DNA of 64,000 bases from an uncultured Fibrobacter sp. (lineage in GTDB: Bacteria; Fibrobacterota; Fibrobacteria; Fibrobacterales; Fibrobacteraceae), in NCBI RefSeq assembly GCF_900316465.1, contig NZ_ONDD01000015.1:1-64000 (forward strand). Reading direction: 5' to 3'. Below, in pieces: positions 35,441 to 44,240 of the stretch. The first letter of the stretch is position 1; each line of letters starts with the position of its first letter. The translations under genes were made by a program, and so were the position numbers. The notes beneath the pieces were generated by a model. The model was not told the origin of the DNA. It saw nothing but the letters and a program-made list of their open reading frames with translations, and did not search any database.

Positions 35441-36622
35441 ATGAATAAACGAATATTACTATATGTCCTTCTATTAGTCGGTTTGTCGCTTGCCTTTGAG
35501 CGTCCTAAGCTGGACCTTTCGGGAATGATCATGGTTCACGCTTATGCCGACTGGAATACTGATGAATCGAACGTCGTGCATCGTTATGAATCTATGCTAG
35601 ACTTGGATTTCGATGTCCGTTTTAACGATCGTTGGTCTGCATGGCTCGAAATTGAGGCTATGGGAATGGCGATGGATGGAATGGAGGATATGGAAGGCAT
35701 GGATATGGGCGATGATGCGACCATGGATCCTGTGCACCCGACTGTTGTTTTTAACGGAGCTTATGTTCAATATGCGCCTTCTGAACACCTGGCTTTTCGT
35801 ATTGGCGATTTAAATTATTTTGAAGGTCTATTCAAAAATTATTATGATTTTGGCGACCCTCGGGACGATGCGGCGGGCATAAGGCAAAAGTCTATTCGCG
35901 GCGTTGAATTCTTGTGGAATGGCTTGCAACTCAATGTCGGCTTTGGCAGCGGAAGTAACGACCAAAGTTGCTATTACCACTATATGTTCGGCGAATACAT
36001 GGGAATGGATTGCAAAGAAGGACTCACGTACGAAATTCATGCCGCTTACGATCTTGAAATTGCAGGCCAGGTATTTCGCCCTTATGCCGATTACAAAAGC
36101 TATCAGCGAAAGGATTTTAATGAACTTTATGCTGGGCTAGATATTTCGCTTTCGTCGGAACATTTTGCCTTGCATGGATTATACGGCTTTCATTCGGTCT
36201 TCTTGGCTAGCGATGATGCGGTATCGAATCATGTATTCTTGGCTGAACCGTCGTTTGAATTTTCGAGATTTTGCATCATAGGTTCTCTGTTCTATGCGGT
36301 TATCGATGACCCGGAACGTACATTCTTGGAAATGACAACTCGTCCGGAATACTTTTTTGTAGCGGTAGAACCGAGCGTGGCCTTGCTGGAATCCTTAAGT
36401 ATCGGTATCCCTCTTGAATACCATACGAATACTTTAGACAAAGATGAAGATTTGCAATCGTGGCGCGTCGGTGGACGGTTCTACTTTAATGTTCCCGGTT
36501 ACAAAATAAATATTATCTCGATGGTTCTTGCCGACATCCCTGACGATAAAGATTGGCCGTCCGAAGGCAATAAAAACGATCCTTCTCTGATATTCGGCGT
36601 CGAAGTTATGTTCGATTTCTAG
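35441..36622 (+). CDS. Predicted outer-membrane beta-barrel protein with Met-rich loop
   Basis: Product of 393 aa. Signal peptide (MNKRILLYVL to SLAF), then alternating aromatic beta strands to the terminal VEVMFDF, as in outer-membrane barrels. Residues ~72-95 form a Met/Asp/Glu loop (MGMAMDGMEDMEGMDMGDD). No family is assigned with confidence; it could be a porin-like or alginate-export-like barrel. ATG 35441 starts the signal peptide and lies 33 nt after the hydrolase lipoprotein gene. Confidence 0.78.
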   Translation: MNKRILLYVLLLVGLSLAFERPKLDLSGMIMVHAYADWNTDESNVVHRYESMLDLDFDVRFNDRWSAWLEIEAMGMAMDGMEDMEGMDMGDDATMDPVHPTVVFNGAYVQYAPSEHLAFRIGDLNYFEGLFKNYYDFGDPRDDAAGIRQKSIRGVEFLWNGLQLNVGFGSGSNDQSCYYHYMFGEYMGMDCKEGLTYEIHAAYDLEIAGQVFRPYADYKSYQRKDFNELYAGLDISLSSEHFALHGLYGFHSVFLASDDAVSNHVFLAEPSFEFSRFCIIGSLFYAVIDDPERTFLEMTTRPEYFFVAVEPSVALLESLSIGIPLEYHTNTLDKDEDLQSWRVGGRFYFNVPGYKINIISMVLADIPDDKDWPSEGNKNDPSLIFGVEVMFDF

Positions 36623-36630
36623 GGGGGGCT

Positions 36631-36984
36631 GTGAAAAAAATACTTTTATTATGTGCTTTATTAAGTTCTTTTGCTGCGGCTCGATTTGACTGTTGCGCCC
36701 GTAAGCATGCAACCCTCAAAAAAGAAGTGACGGCAGTGACCGTGACGGTGGGCGTCGTAAACGCAGAAGATGAATCAACGCTGAAAAAAGTGTCGGCTTC
36801 GCTTTCTAGCGAAGGAATCCAACTCCAGGTAAAAAAGTTGGGCGACCAGGGCAAGGCATCCGAAGCGCTTTCAAACGGGCTTGTCGATGCCCTGTATACA
36901 GGTAGCCTCCATGCTCGCCCTGATACCGAAAAGAAAGAAGTCCTTTCAGCCTTAAAAAAGAAACTTGAAAGTGTTGCTCGATAG
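36631..36984 (+). CDS. Small secreted protein resembling one lobe of an NlpA/MetQ-type binding protein
   Basis: Product of 117 aa. Signal peptide to ~Ala17, then RFDCCARKH. Residues ~32-115 (VTVGVV, ASLSSEGIQLQVKKL, SEALSNGLVDALYTGS) look like the first lobe of MetQ-like periplasmic substrate-binding proteins, but the second lobe is absent. This resemblance is tentative. Start GTG 36631 follows a G-rich ribosome site and lies 8 nt after the barrel gene, so they form one operon. Confidence 0.7.
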   Translation: MKKILLLCALLSSFAAARFDCCARKHATLKKEVTAVTVTVGVVNAEDESTLKKVSASLSSEGIQLQVKKLGDQGKASEALSNGLVDALYTGSLHARPDTEKKEVLSALKKKLESVAR

Positions 36985-37027
36985 AAACTTGCATAAATTG
37001 TAAAAATTTCTATATTTGTCGCCCAAT

Positions 37028-38455
37028 ATGGTCGACGCGATACTCAATAAGTTCTACAGACCGTCTAAATTCAAGAAAAACGGCGATGTGAAGGATGTGC
37101 TCGTGGTGGCACTTCCCATGCTCATGTCGATGTCTTTCGACACGATCATGACTTTTATCGATCGCCTGTTCCTTTCGAAGCTTGGCCCAGCCGAAATGAA
37201 TGCGGCGCTTGGGGCGGGGGCGGTGCAGCTTGCGCTCACCATGTTCTTTACCGGTGCCATCAGTTACACGACCGCTATGGTGGCGCAGCGTCTGGGTGGC
37301 AAAAAGCGCTGGGATTGCGCCCGCGTGTTTATGCAGGCGGTGTACCTGTCGCTTGTTTCGGTGCCGCTTTTGTACCTCACGATTCCGCTGGGTCATGTAG
37401 CATTTGGAATGGAACACTTGCCGGCAGATCAGCTGCAGTATCAAAAGACCTACTTTAACATCCTGATGTTCGGCGGCATCATTAACTTGGTGCGCAATGC
37501 GGCTCCGTGTTTTTTTAGCGGTATCGGTGAAACCAAGATTGTCATGAAGGCAGCCTTTGTCGGCATGATTGTGAATGTCATTTGCAACTTCTTCTTGATT
37601 TACGGCTTTGGCCCGATTCCTGCTTTAGGTGTCGCGGGCGCTGCTTACGGTACCTTGATCGGGAACCTGGTTTCGACAGTGATTTTGTTTGCGAAATTCT
37701 TCGGTAAAAATTGCCATAACCGATTCCGTACCCGTTATGCGTTTGCGTTTAGCTGGCCCCTGACCAAGGAACTCTTGCAAAAAGGAATTCCCTCCGGTGT
37801 CGAAATGTGCCTGAACATGGCGGCGTTCCAGCTCCTGATTCTCATGTTCCATGCGCTTGGGCCCGAATCGGCAACGGCGTCTTCGGTCATGTTCAACTGG
37901 GACATGGTGGCCTACGTTCCGCTGATGGGCCTTGAAGTGGCGTCTACGAGCCTCGTGGGGCGTTACGTGGGGGCCCGTGACGGTGCCGCGGCATCGCGTT
38001 CGACTTATTCCGGCCTTAAACTCGGCTGGGGATATTCCTTGCTGATGGGCATTTTCTTTATCTTCTTGCCGGGCATACTGACGGATATCTTTAAGCCCGA
38101 TGCGGCTGAAGCTTCTGCCGAGGCGCTTGCCATTTTCGCAGCAGCTAGACCCATGAGCATATTCATGTTGCGGATTGCGACCTTCTACATTTTTGTGGAA
38201 GTCCTGCTGGTGATTTATGCGGGTGCGCTTCGCGGTGCGGGCGATACCGTATGGGTCATGTTCGCGTGTGCCATTATGAACTGGTGCGTGGCGGGCGCCT
38301 TGTACGTGGCTGCCTATATTTTCCACTTGCCGGCTCAATACGCTTGGATTACGGTTGTTGCCGTGTACAGTACGGCTCCGCTTATTTTCTGGATTCGCTG
38401 GAAGAGCGGTAAATGGCGTAAGCACGTGATGGATAAAGACCGCCTGGCAGCCTAG
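37028..38455 (+). CDS. MATE family efflux transporter
   Basis: Product of 475 aa with ~12 hydrophobic segments. Typical MATE features are VALPMLMSMSFDTIMTFIDRLFLSKLG near the N-terminus, the duplicated second half beginning GIPSGVEMCLNMAAF, and YAGALRGAGDT. Substrate not predictable. ATG 37028 is chosen over TTG 37016, which lies on the TATATTTG -10-like element at 37011. It closes the cluster that begins at 34067. Confidence 0.92.
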   Translation: MVDAILNKFYRPSKFKKNGDVKDVLVVALPMLMSMSFDTIMTFIDRLFLSKLGPAEMNAALGAGAVQLALTMFFTGAISYTTAMVAQRLGGKKRWDCARVFMQAVYLSLVSVPLLYLTIPLGHVAFGMEHLPADQLQYQKTYFNILMFGGIINLVRNAAPCFFSGIGETKIVMKAAFVGMIVNVICNFFLIYGFGPIPALGVAGAAYGTLIGNLVSTVILFAKFFGKNCHNRFRTRYAFAFSWPLTKELLQKGIPSGVEMCLNMAAFQLLILMFHALGPESATASSVMFNWDMVAYVPLMGLEVASTSLVGRYVGARDGAAASRSTYSGLKLGWGYSLLMGIFFIFLPGILTDIFKPDAAEASAEALAIFAAARPMSIFMLRIATFYIFVEVLLVIYAGALRGAGDTVWVMFACAIMNWCVAGALYVAAYIFHLPAQYAWITVVAVYSTAPLIFWIRWKSGKWRKHVMDKDRLAA

Positions 38456-38458
38456 CTT

Positions 38459-39427
38459 TTATTCGTCCAGAGAAATCTCGACGATTTCCATAATTTCTTG
38501 ACAGTATTCCAGCTGCTTCGAAAGAATCTTGACCGCGTTGATTTTTGTGTTGGTCCGCGGGCTAGGTGTGACAGCGGAATTCGAACCAGCAAGTTCCTTG
38601 GTAAAGAATCGGGCCAGGTTCCAGAATAAAAGCGCGAATTGACGCTTGCCCTGCTCGCGGCCTTCAAAAAGGCACTTGGCGTAATGGCGGTAAATCAAGT
38701 AGGTGAGCAGTCGCGCACTTTCGTTTTCGGTAAAGAACCCTTGGTCTACAATCGGTTCGCCAGACTCAATTCGGGCCTTGATGCGCGAAAGGGCGGCGTC
38801 CCAATCCGGGCCGTAGCTTTCGAGCTTCGCCAAAAGTTCGAACATGGCGTTCGTGCTTTCAAAAGGCGCAAACGGACTCTCGTCTGTGTAGCCGAAGACT
38901 TTGTAAAGCTTCTCGGCGAAAGGTGTATCTTGGTCGGCGAGGGCTTCGAACATCCATTCGCGTTCGCCAAGAACCTGGTCGCGGATATCAAGGTCGTCGT
39001 CATCCAATTCATCTTCGGGCTCGTCGCATTCTTCGCTAGTAAATGCCAGCGGGCCTTCGCCTTCAAGCAGCAAGCGCGCGGCTTCTTCGCAGCAAAGCCC
39101 GAGCCCCCGCTCCATTATATCGCCGTAGACCTCGACAAATCGCGGATGCTCGGTGCAAATATCGCAAAGCGCGTCTTCGCCCAGATTCTGATAGACTTCG
39201 CAAAGATTGTCCTTGTCTAAAAACGGGCAGCGATCGTGGGGGAGTAATTTAAAATGCCCGTCCTCGATGTTTGCGCGGAGCCTGTCGCCGAAAACGCCCG
39301 ATACCTTCCGGTAAACTTCTTGCGTTGCCTCGTCAATATCGATTTCCCAGCTAACGCAACAAGTGTCCGTGCACCGCGAGGCGATACACTTGAACTGGTC
39401 ATAAAAATCGGGCTTTCGAAGAATCAT
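38459..39427 (-). CDS. FliB-family lysine-N-methylase-like protein
   Basis: Product of 322 aa. The N-terminus has the FliB cysteine pattern (YDQFKCIASRCTDTCCVSWEIDID), then further cysteine clusters (RCPFLDKDNLCEVYQ, ALCDICTEHPRF, GLCCEEAARLL). FliB methylates flagellin lysines in some enterics and related proteins bind an iron-sulfur cluster. There are no flagellar genes in this window, so the substrate is unlikely to be obvious here. It directly follows the membrane-protein gene at 39428-40150 (stop and start codons abut). Confidence 0.85.
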   Translation of the reverse strand: MILRKPDFYDQFKCIASRCTDTCCVSWEIDIDEATQEVYRKVSGVFGDRLRANIEDGHFKLLPHDRCPFLDKDNLCEVYQNLGEDALCDICTEHPRFVEVYGDIMERGLGLCCEEAARLLLEGEGPLAFTSEECDEPEDELDDDDLDIRDQVLGEREWMFEALADQDTPFAEKLYKVFGYTDESPFAPFESTNAMFELLAKLESYGPDWDAALSRIKARIESGEPIVDQGFFTENESARLLTYLIYRHYAKCLFEGREQGKRQFALLFWNLARFFTKELAGSNSAVTPSPRTNTKINAVKILSKQLEYCQEIMEIVEISLDE

Positions 39428-40150
39428 TTAGTTTGACTTGTTGTCAGAAAGCAAACCGAAAACTTCGCCCTTTACAAGCCAGCTGATACCGAAGAAAGTG
39501 AGCGCAATGGCTTCGGCTATGAAAACCTTGGCGGGAATAATACCTTCAAGCGGCAGGGGTACCATAATCAAGCCACAAAGCATGCCGACGCCGCAAAGCC
39601 TGAAAATAATGTTCTTGATTTTCTTCTGTTTTGTGAGTTCTTGGTTTTTATCGTTCCCGTCTTTAGTGAACAGGAACAAACTGTTAAATGCCAATAGAAG
39701 AAAGAATATGACTGCAGCCGTGCAGTGAATCTTGTTTGATACCGCAGCCGTCAATTGGAAAAAGCCGACTAGAGTTTCGTCTTTTACCATGGGGCAATTG
39801 CAGGGGAACAAGACAATCATGATTCCGAATACACCGGATATGGAAGTGATAACATGGTCAAGTAAACTGTAGCCTTTGTAGCTCATCAAGACGACTGCCG
39901 CTGTCGTTAATACTCCGGCCAAGGCGGGCGTCACGTAATAGGTTTCCGAAATCGACAACTCTGTCCAAAAATCAGACGGTATAATTTGGGGCTGGGCTTT
40001 TGATACGATAAATGCTCCGAGCATTGCAATCCAAGGAAGCGTCATTCCCAAGACGCCGGCAAAAACACGGATTCGCTTTAGCCAAATCTTGTTTGCCTTT
40101 TTGGTGGCGTTCTGTTCGGCGCTAAGTACTTTTTGGTTGTTTTCGCTCAT
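39428..40150 (-). CDS. Multi-pass membrane protein, DUF998-like
   Basis: Product of 240 aa with about six hydrophobic segments and a cytoplasmic-looking N-terminal tail (MSENNQKVLSAEQNATKK). The pattern is weakly like DUF998 membrane proteins; function unknown. ATG 40150 has an AAAGGAG ribosome site; a frame extension to 40192 is not supported. It is the first gene of a pair with the FliB-like gene and is divergent from the DUF4230 gene, 110 nt away. Confidence 0.75.
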   Translation of the reverse strand: MSENNQKVLSAEQNATKKANKIWLKRIRVFAGVLGMTLPWIAMLGAFIVSKAQPQIIPSDFWTELSISETYYVTPALAGVLTTAAVVLMSYKGYSLLDHVITSISGVFGIMIVLFPCNCPMVKDETLVGFFQLTAAVSNKIHCTAAVIFFLLLAFNSLFLFTKDGNDKNQELTKQKKIKNIIFRLCGVGMLCGLIMVPLPLEGIIPAKVFIAEAIALTFFGISWLVKGEVFGLLSDNKSN

Positions 40151-40260
40151 ATAATTCTCCTTTAAGCACCCCATAATATAGCTTAATCGCAAAAAAATGA
40201 CTTTTTTGTAAAAATGAAAATATATTTAGATGGTGAACTTGTCAAAAAAGGAGGCCAACA

Positions 40261-40923
40261 GTGAAATTAGCATTGAAAATAGCGTCGCTCGTTGTTCTCC
40301 TGTTTGCAACGGTTGTTGCAACGGCTCTAGTCATCAAGAAACTGGCGTCCGAATCCGAAGGTCCCCAGATTACAAGCTCGTATATAGAACATCAAATTAG
40401 CGAGATTTCTGAACTTGCGACCCTCCATCACCATTACCGGAAAAATGCGAACTACCAAGATGCCAAGGTCCTCTTGAAGTACATGCCCGATTGGCGAATC
40501 AACAAGTCTATCAAGGAACTCATGTTGATATACGAGGGCGATGTCAAACTGGGCTACGACTTGAAAGATATCAGCATCAACGTGGATCCTTTGACAAAGA
40601 CAATCCTCATTTACCTGCCTGAACCTAAAATCTTGAGCCATAGCATTGACTTCGAAAGTATCCAGATTTTTTTGGAAAAGAAGGGCTGGTTTAACGATAT
40701 CAAGTTTGAAGATTTTAAACAGTTCTTTATTGCTGAACAAAAAAAGTATGAACAAGAAAACGGCTACGAGCTGAAACGCTTAGCTCGAGAGCACGCTAAA
40801 AAGATTATTCTGCTTTATCTCGGTTCTGCCATCAAACTGACGGATTCCCCCGAGAATTACAAGAAGTCGTTCATCGAAGGTTGGATTCACCCCGATGACG
40901 GCTACAAAATCAGAATGGAATAA
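40261..40923 (+). CDS. DUF4230 family protein
   Basis: Product of 220 aa. An N-terminal membrane segment (~4-26) is followed by the DUF4230 pattern (ISEISELATLHHHYRK, GDVKLGYDLKDISINVD, ILIYLPEPKILSHSID). The family has no known function. Start GTG 40261 is fixed by a strong AAAGGAGG 9 nt upstream. Its stop abuts the stop of the converging VWA gene. Confidence 0.85.
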   Translation: MKLALKIASLVVLLFATVVATALVIKKLASESEGPQITSSYIEHQISEISELATLHHHYRKNANYQDAKVLLKYMPDWRINKSIKELMLIYEGDVKLGYDLKDISINVDPLTKTILIYLPEPKILSHSIDFESIQIFLEKKGWFNDIKFEDFKQFFIAEQKKYEQENGYELKRLAREHAKKIILLYLGSAIKLTDSPENYKKSFIEGWIHPDDGYKIRME

Positions 40924-42291
40924 TTATTCCACGTATTTCTTGATCAGTCGAATCATCAGGTCGGCGAGCTTTTCTATGTCGTGATCGCCAACGGATGCTT
41001 CAAGATGGGAATAGCCGATGCCGCTGTCGTCAGTGAGGAAGACGTAGGTGCCGCCCGTGATAATGTCGAAGAATCGTAACATGGATTCCGTATCTTTGTC
41101 AATACCGCTTGCCGCTACGGGAATAAGCTTGATTCCATTCTTGGCGTAGAGGTTTATTGATTTTTGAAGACTTTCGATAACGTCGTCCTGGTGATGCGCG
41201 GGGGCGTCAAGAATCAAGAAGGCTATGCGGGCGCGAGCGGATTCGTTCCAAGAAAAATTCTGTAACGAGGCTTCGAGTGCGGTATGCACGGCTTCGGGGA
41301 AGTCTCCGCCACCACTTGCATACTGTTCTGCGATGTATGCCTGGGTGTTAGCGACGTCGGTGGAAAAGTCCTTGCCCTGGATGAGGTATTCATCGTCCTC
41401 GTCGCGGTAGAATAGAACTGCCGTACGCAATGCAACCTTGGTGTCCGAGTGGGCGTGGTCTATGATATAGCTTAGGTCCGATTGGAGAAAGCGGATTTCG
41501 TCGCCCATAGAACCAGTGGCGTCAACGATAAAGGCGACGTCAGCTTTGGCGTCGGCTTGCTTGGCGTCGCTGGTGATGACGTTTACATCAAGCGAATCGT
41601 TGGCTCTGGAGGTGAGTTTGACGGGGTCTTCGGATACTTTGCCGTTGACCTTCAAAGCGAAATCTTCGGATTTGATTGCATCTTCGGTTGCTCCGTTGAA
41701 TAATTTTACCCAGCAGTAGGCGAGGCCGGTATTGTCGGTCTTGGTGGCGAATTCCACCTTGTCGTTAATAAGAAGTTCTACCGAAACGTTGGCAAGGCCG
41801 TTGCCGTTTTCGTCAACCACTTTTACGGCCGCGAGGGTTGTCGGATAAAATTTCCAGTAGCCGGTTTTATCGGAAAATTCGCCCTTCAGAATATCTGTCC
41901 AATCGCTCCAGTTGTCCAGATCGTTCCATTCGGAGGCCGTGAGTAGACCGTAAGTTCTGCCGTTATATTCGTCAATAACTCCGCCGGGGGCGTAGTCTAC
42001 AGGAACGTATTCATCCGGTACCATGACGGAAGTCGGTTCTGCGGTTGCAGAGACGGCGTCAACCATGCGAACGACGCCATCGTATGATTCGGTAATACCA
42101 TATTCGTAGGTGGAAGGATTGCCTTTGGTTTCGAAGGTGGCTCCGTTTTCGGTTTCAATGTTTTGGCTTCCGGCAATCTTGCCGTCGTCCTTGCCAGCGT
42201 CGCTAGCGCTTAGGCTGTTGCTGTCGTCACTGCAGGCCGCACACAACAAGCTGAGCGCAAATCCTGCGGTTAAAAAGATTTTGGATTTCAT
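40924..42291 (-). CDS. Lipoprotein with von Willebrand factor A domain
   Basis: Product of 455 aa. Lipobox CAAC (Cys20). A beta domain (~150-240) resembles carboxypeptidase-regulatory or Ig-like folds (VKVVDENGNGLANVSVELLIN). The VWA domain (~250-455) has a MIDAS-like DATGSMGDE at 257-265 and GGGDFPEAVHTAL. VWA domains bind protein ligands via a metal; partner unknown. An AGGGG ribosome site precedes ATG. The upstream leader (42292-42400) has a GTCTCG/CGAGAC hairpin at 42323-42337. Confidence 0.88.
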   Translation of the reverse strand: MKSKIFLTAGFALSLLCAACSDDSNSLSASDAGKDDGKIAGSQNIETENGATFETKGNPSTYEYGITESYDGVVRMVDAVSATAEPTSVMVPDEYVPVDYAPGGVIDEYNGRTYGLLTASEWNDLDNWSDWTDILKGEFSDKTGYWKFYPTTLAAVKVVDENGNGLANVSVELLINDKVEFATKTDNTGLAYCWVKLFNGATEDAIKSEDFALKVNGKVSEDPVKLTSRANDSLDVNVITSDAKQADAKADVAFIVDATGSMGDEIRFLQSDLSYIIDHAHSDTKVALRTAVLFYRDEDDEYLIQGKDFSTDVANTQAYIAEQYASGGGDFPEAVHTALEASLQNFSWNESARARIAFLILDAPAHHQDDVIESLQKSINLYAKNGIKLIPVAASGIDKDTESMLRFFDIITGGTYVFLTDDSGIGYSHLEASVGDHDIEKLADLMIRLIKKYVE

Positions 42292-42357
42292 AGGACCCCT
42301 CTTGTCGTAAAAAGATAACCTAGTCTCGTGGCGAGACCCTTACGAAAACAAAAATAG

Positions 42358-42393
42358 TTCTTTTTTTAGTAAAGGGAATACCCAAAAAAGAAC
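42358..42393. other. Hairpin upstream of the VWA lipoprotein gene
   Basis: GTTCTTTTTT (42358-42367) pairs with AAAAAAGAAC (42384-42393), with an inner GGG/CCC pair (42374-42383) and an internal bulge. It lies between the divergently oriented ends of the VWA gene and the 42462 gene; it could end transcription of the latter on the minus strand. Nothing else is seen in this 170-nt gap. Confidence 0.4.
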
Positions 42394-42461
42394 ATGCAAA
42401 AACGCATGCTAAACATCACGACTTATTGCGAAAACGGGTTAAATCCTCGAAACAATCGCCT

Positions 42462-43061
42462 TTAGAACGATTCGTGGCTTTCCCAAATCTCGGCTTCAGT
42501 CTGGCAAATATCCTTGTCGGAACCAACTGCTTCGCCGGTCATCATGAAAAGGGCGTCTTCTACGATAGCGGCAAGGACGCAACGCTGGTATTCGCCGTTC
42601 ACGGTCCTGATGGTGCCGTATTTCTTTTCGCTGTTGAAGGCGGGACCGCTGACTTTACCGTTTTTCATCTTTTCTTGCCTAGTTGCCCAGAAGTTATGAT
42701 CCCATTGCAGGTAGAACTTGATGAACTTCTCTTCGGGGGCGTTTTTGTTTACGGTGAATGTTGCGTCACGGTAAAGGTCTTCGATGCGCATGCCCCTGAA
42801 CTGGATGTGCTCCGGTTCCTTGGTGCACATGAAAAAGGCGAGGTTCTTTTCTAGCGAAAAGTATGAGGTTTGAATATCCCAGTCACCATCAAAACTTACA
42901 GTAATGGGCTTTGGTACGGGTGTGCTTAGGGTGCGGCTAGAAACTTTTGTGTATAGCCCGTTGAATGCGGAAAATCCTTTAGTCGTAACAGTCGGTTCTA
43001 CGCGGCTGGGGGCACAACTTGCAAGCAATAGGGCGAAAGGCAATAATAAAAGTTTTTTCAT
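42462..43061 (-). CDS. Lipoprotein, unknown function
   Basis: Product of 199 aa. Lipobox LASC (Cys16). The mature protein is mixed with FSFDGDWDIQTSYF-like and FYLQWDHNFWATRQEKM segments and two later Cys residues. I do not recognise a family. It follows the DUF4421 gene with a 33-nt gap on the same strand and is probably co-transcribed with it. Confidence 0.78.
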   Translation of the reverse strand: MKKLLLLPFALLLASCAPSRVEPTVTTKGFSAFNGLYTKVSSRTLSTPVPKPITVSFDGDWDIQTSYFSLEKNLAFFMCTKEPEHIQFRGMRIEDLYRDATFTVNKNAPEEKFIKFYLQWDHNFWATRQEKMKNGKVSGPAFNSEKKYGTIRTVNGEYQRCVLAAIVEDALFMMTGEAVGSDKDICQTEAEIWESHESF

Positions 43062-43094
43062 AATTTATCTTTAATAATAGGAAAATTTTGCAGG

Positions 43095-44021
43095 CTAGAA
43101 CCTGCGCACCACAAGGATTTCGAAGGCTGACACGTATTTTTGCTCCAGATGTTCGCCAAACGCAATGGCGGAGTATCCGCATTTAAGAACGATGTTCCAT
43201 GCCCATTTTTCCCCGATGTAGCCCAAAGCGGTCTTTATGTCCGATTCGGGCAATAGCAGGTTGCCGTCGTCAATGCGTTCGCGGCCGTATGCGATACCGA
43301 CAATGCCCCAGAGGTTCCAGAAATACCCGTTGCTGAAAACGAAGGTGTAGGTGTACCCGACGTCACCCCAGATGGAGGTGATGTCTCGCTTGTCGTTTTC
43401 GTAGCCGAGAACCCCGTCGTTGTCTTCGGCAATGTTTCGTTGCAGGCGCCCGCCGATAATCAAACTCCCGGCAGATTTCTTTTGACGCCTGTCCAAAAAG
43501 TAGGCGCTCCTGGGGGCGAAAATTTCTTTTGCGGTCGCCATCCAGAGCATCGAAAAATACATGTCCGCAAACCAGAGGTCTATGAATTCCTGCTCCTTTT
43601 CGCCGTCGCGTTCGACTTCCGTGGTAAAGCCGCTGTAAAAGCGGAGCTTTGCCGCAAGCCACCAGTTTCCCGGGAAAAAGTCAAGTCCCGTCTCGAAAGC
43701 CTGGGTGTCCGATTTTTCTTTTGAAGTGGTAAAAGGGAGGCTGTACTTGAAATCGGCGGACACGTCCCACGAAATTCCGAATGTGGTAAACAGACTGTCG
43801 TAACCGACGCCGATGCCCACATCGACCGGGCGGTTCGAATTGAGCATCGAGTTGTTGTAGGCGGAATTCCAGATGGCCACGAAATTGTAATCGCACAAGA
43901 AACGCAGCGAGAACCGTTCACGGAACTTGGAAACCGAGGGCTCGTCGCTGTCTTGCGATTCGGCAAAGGCAAACCCTGCGAACACCAGGGCAAACAGGAA
44001 TATTTTCAGGACGCACTTCAT
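43095..44021 (-). CDS. DUF4421 family outer-membrane-like protein
   Basis: Product of 308 aa. Signal peptide (MKCVLKIFLF to GFAFA), then an array of aromatic beta strands: RFSLRFLCDYNFVAIWNS, VDVGIGVGYDSLFTTFGISW, LGYIGEKWAWNIVLKCGYS. The pattern matches DUF4421, predicted barrels of unknown function in Bacteroidota and relatives. Its start lies 44 nt from the acetyltransferase remnant. Confidence 0.8.
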   Translation of the reverse strand: MKCVLKIFLFALVFAGFAFAESQDSDEPSVSKFRERFSLRFLCDYNFVAIWNSAYNNSMLNSNRPVDVGIGVGYDSLFTTFGISWDVSADFKYSLPFTTSKEKSDTQAFETGLDFFPGNWWLAAKLRFYSGFTTEVERDGEKEQEFIDLWFADMYFSMLWMATAKEIFAPRSAYFLDRRQKKSAGSLIIGGRLQRNIAEDNDGVLGYENDKRDITSIWGDVGYTYTFVFSNGYFWNLWGIVGIAYGRERIDDGNLLLPESDIKTALGYIGEKWAWNIVLKCGYSAIAFGEHLEQKYVSAFEILVVRRF

Positions 44022-44065
44022 CGGGGTTTTGAAAAGATAATAACAAAAAGAACCCCTATAAAATT

Positions 44066-44170
44066 TTACAGGTACTTCGCTTCGGGAGTATCCTTCAGGA
44101 TTTCTTTCACGGAAAGAATATAAAAATGCCCAGCAGAACCCTCAAAACCATTTTTACGTATTTCATACAT
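44066..44170 (-). pseudogene. Remnant of a GNAT acetyltransferase gene
   Basis: An open 34-codon frame reads MYEIRKNGFEG at its start and SVKEILKDTPEAKYL at its end. The latter matches the C-terminus of the intact GNAT at 44815-45345 (FWKEVLKDIPGAKYP), and Y-x-RKNGF and HFYILS match its YLRNGF and HYRLLS in the same order, with the residues between deleted. The DNA downstream of both stops is also alike (AACCCCTATAAA against AGCCCTTATAAG). It is a decayed paralogue; whether the short frame is translated is unknown. Confidence 0.75.
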
Positions 44171-44240
44171 TTAATATAGGTTAAAAAGGGCGGAAAGTCA
44201 AAAAATTTTTTTGCCGCGAAGGAATGCTTAAAAGTTAATG

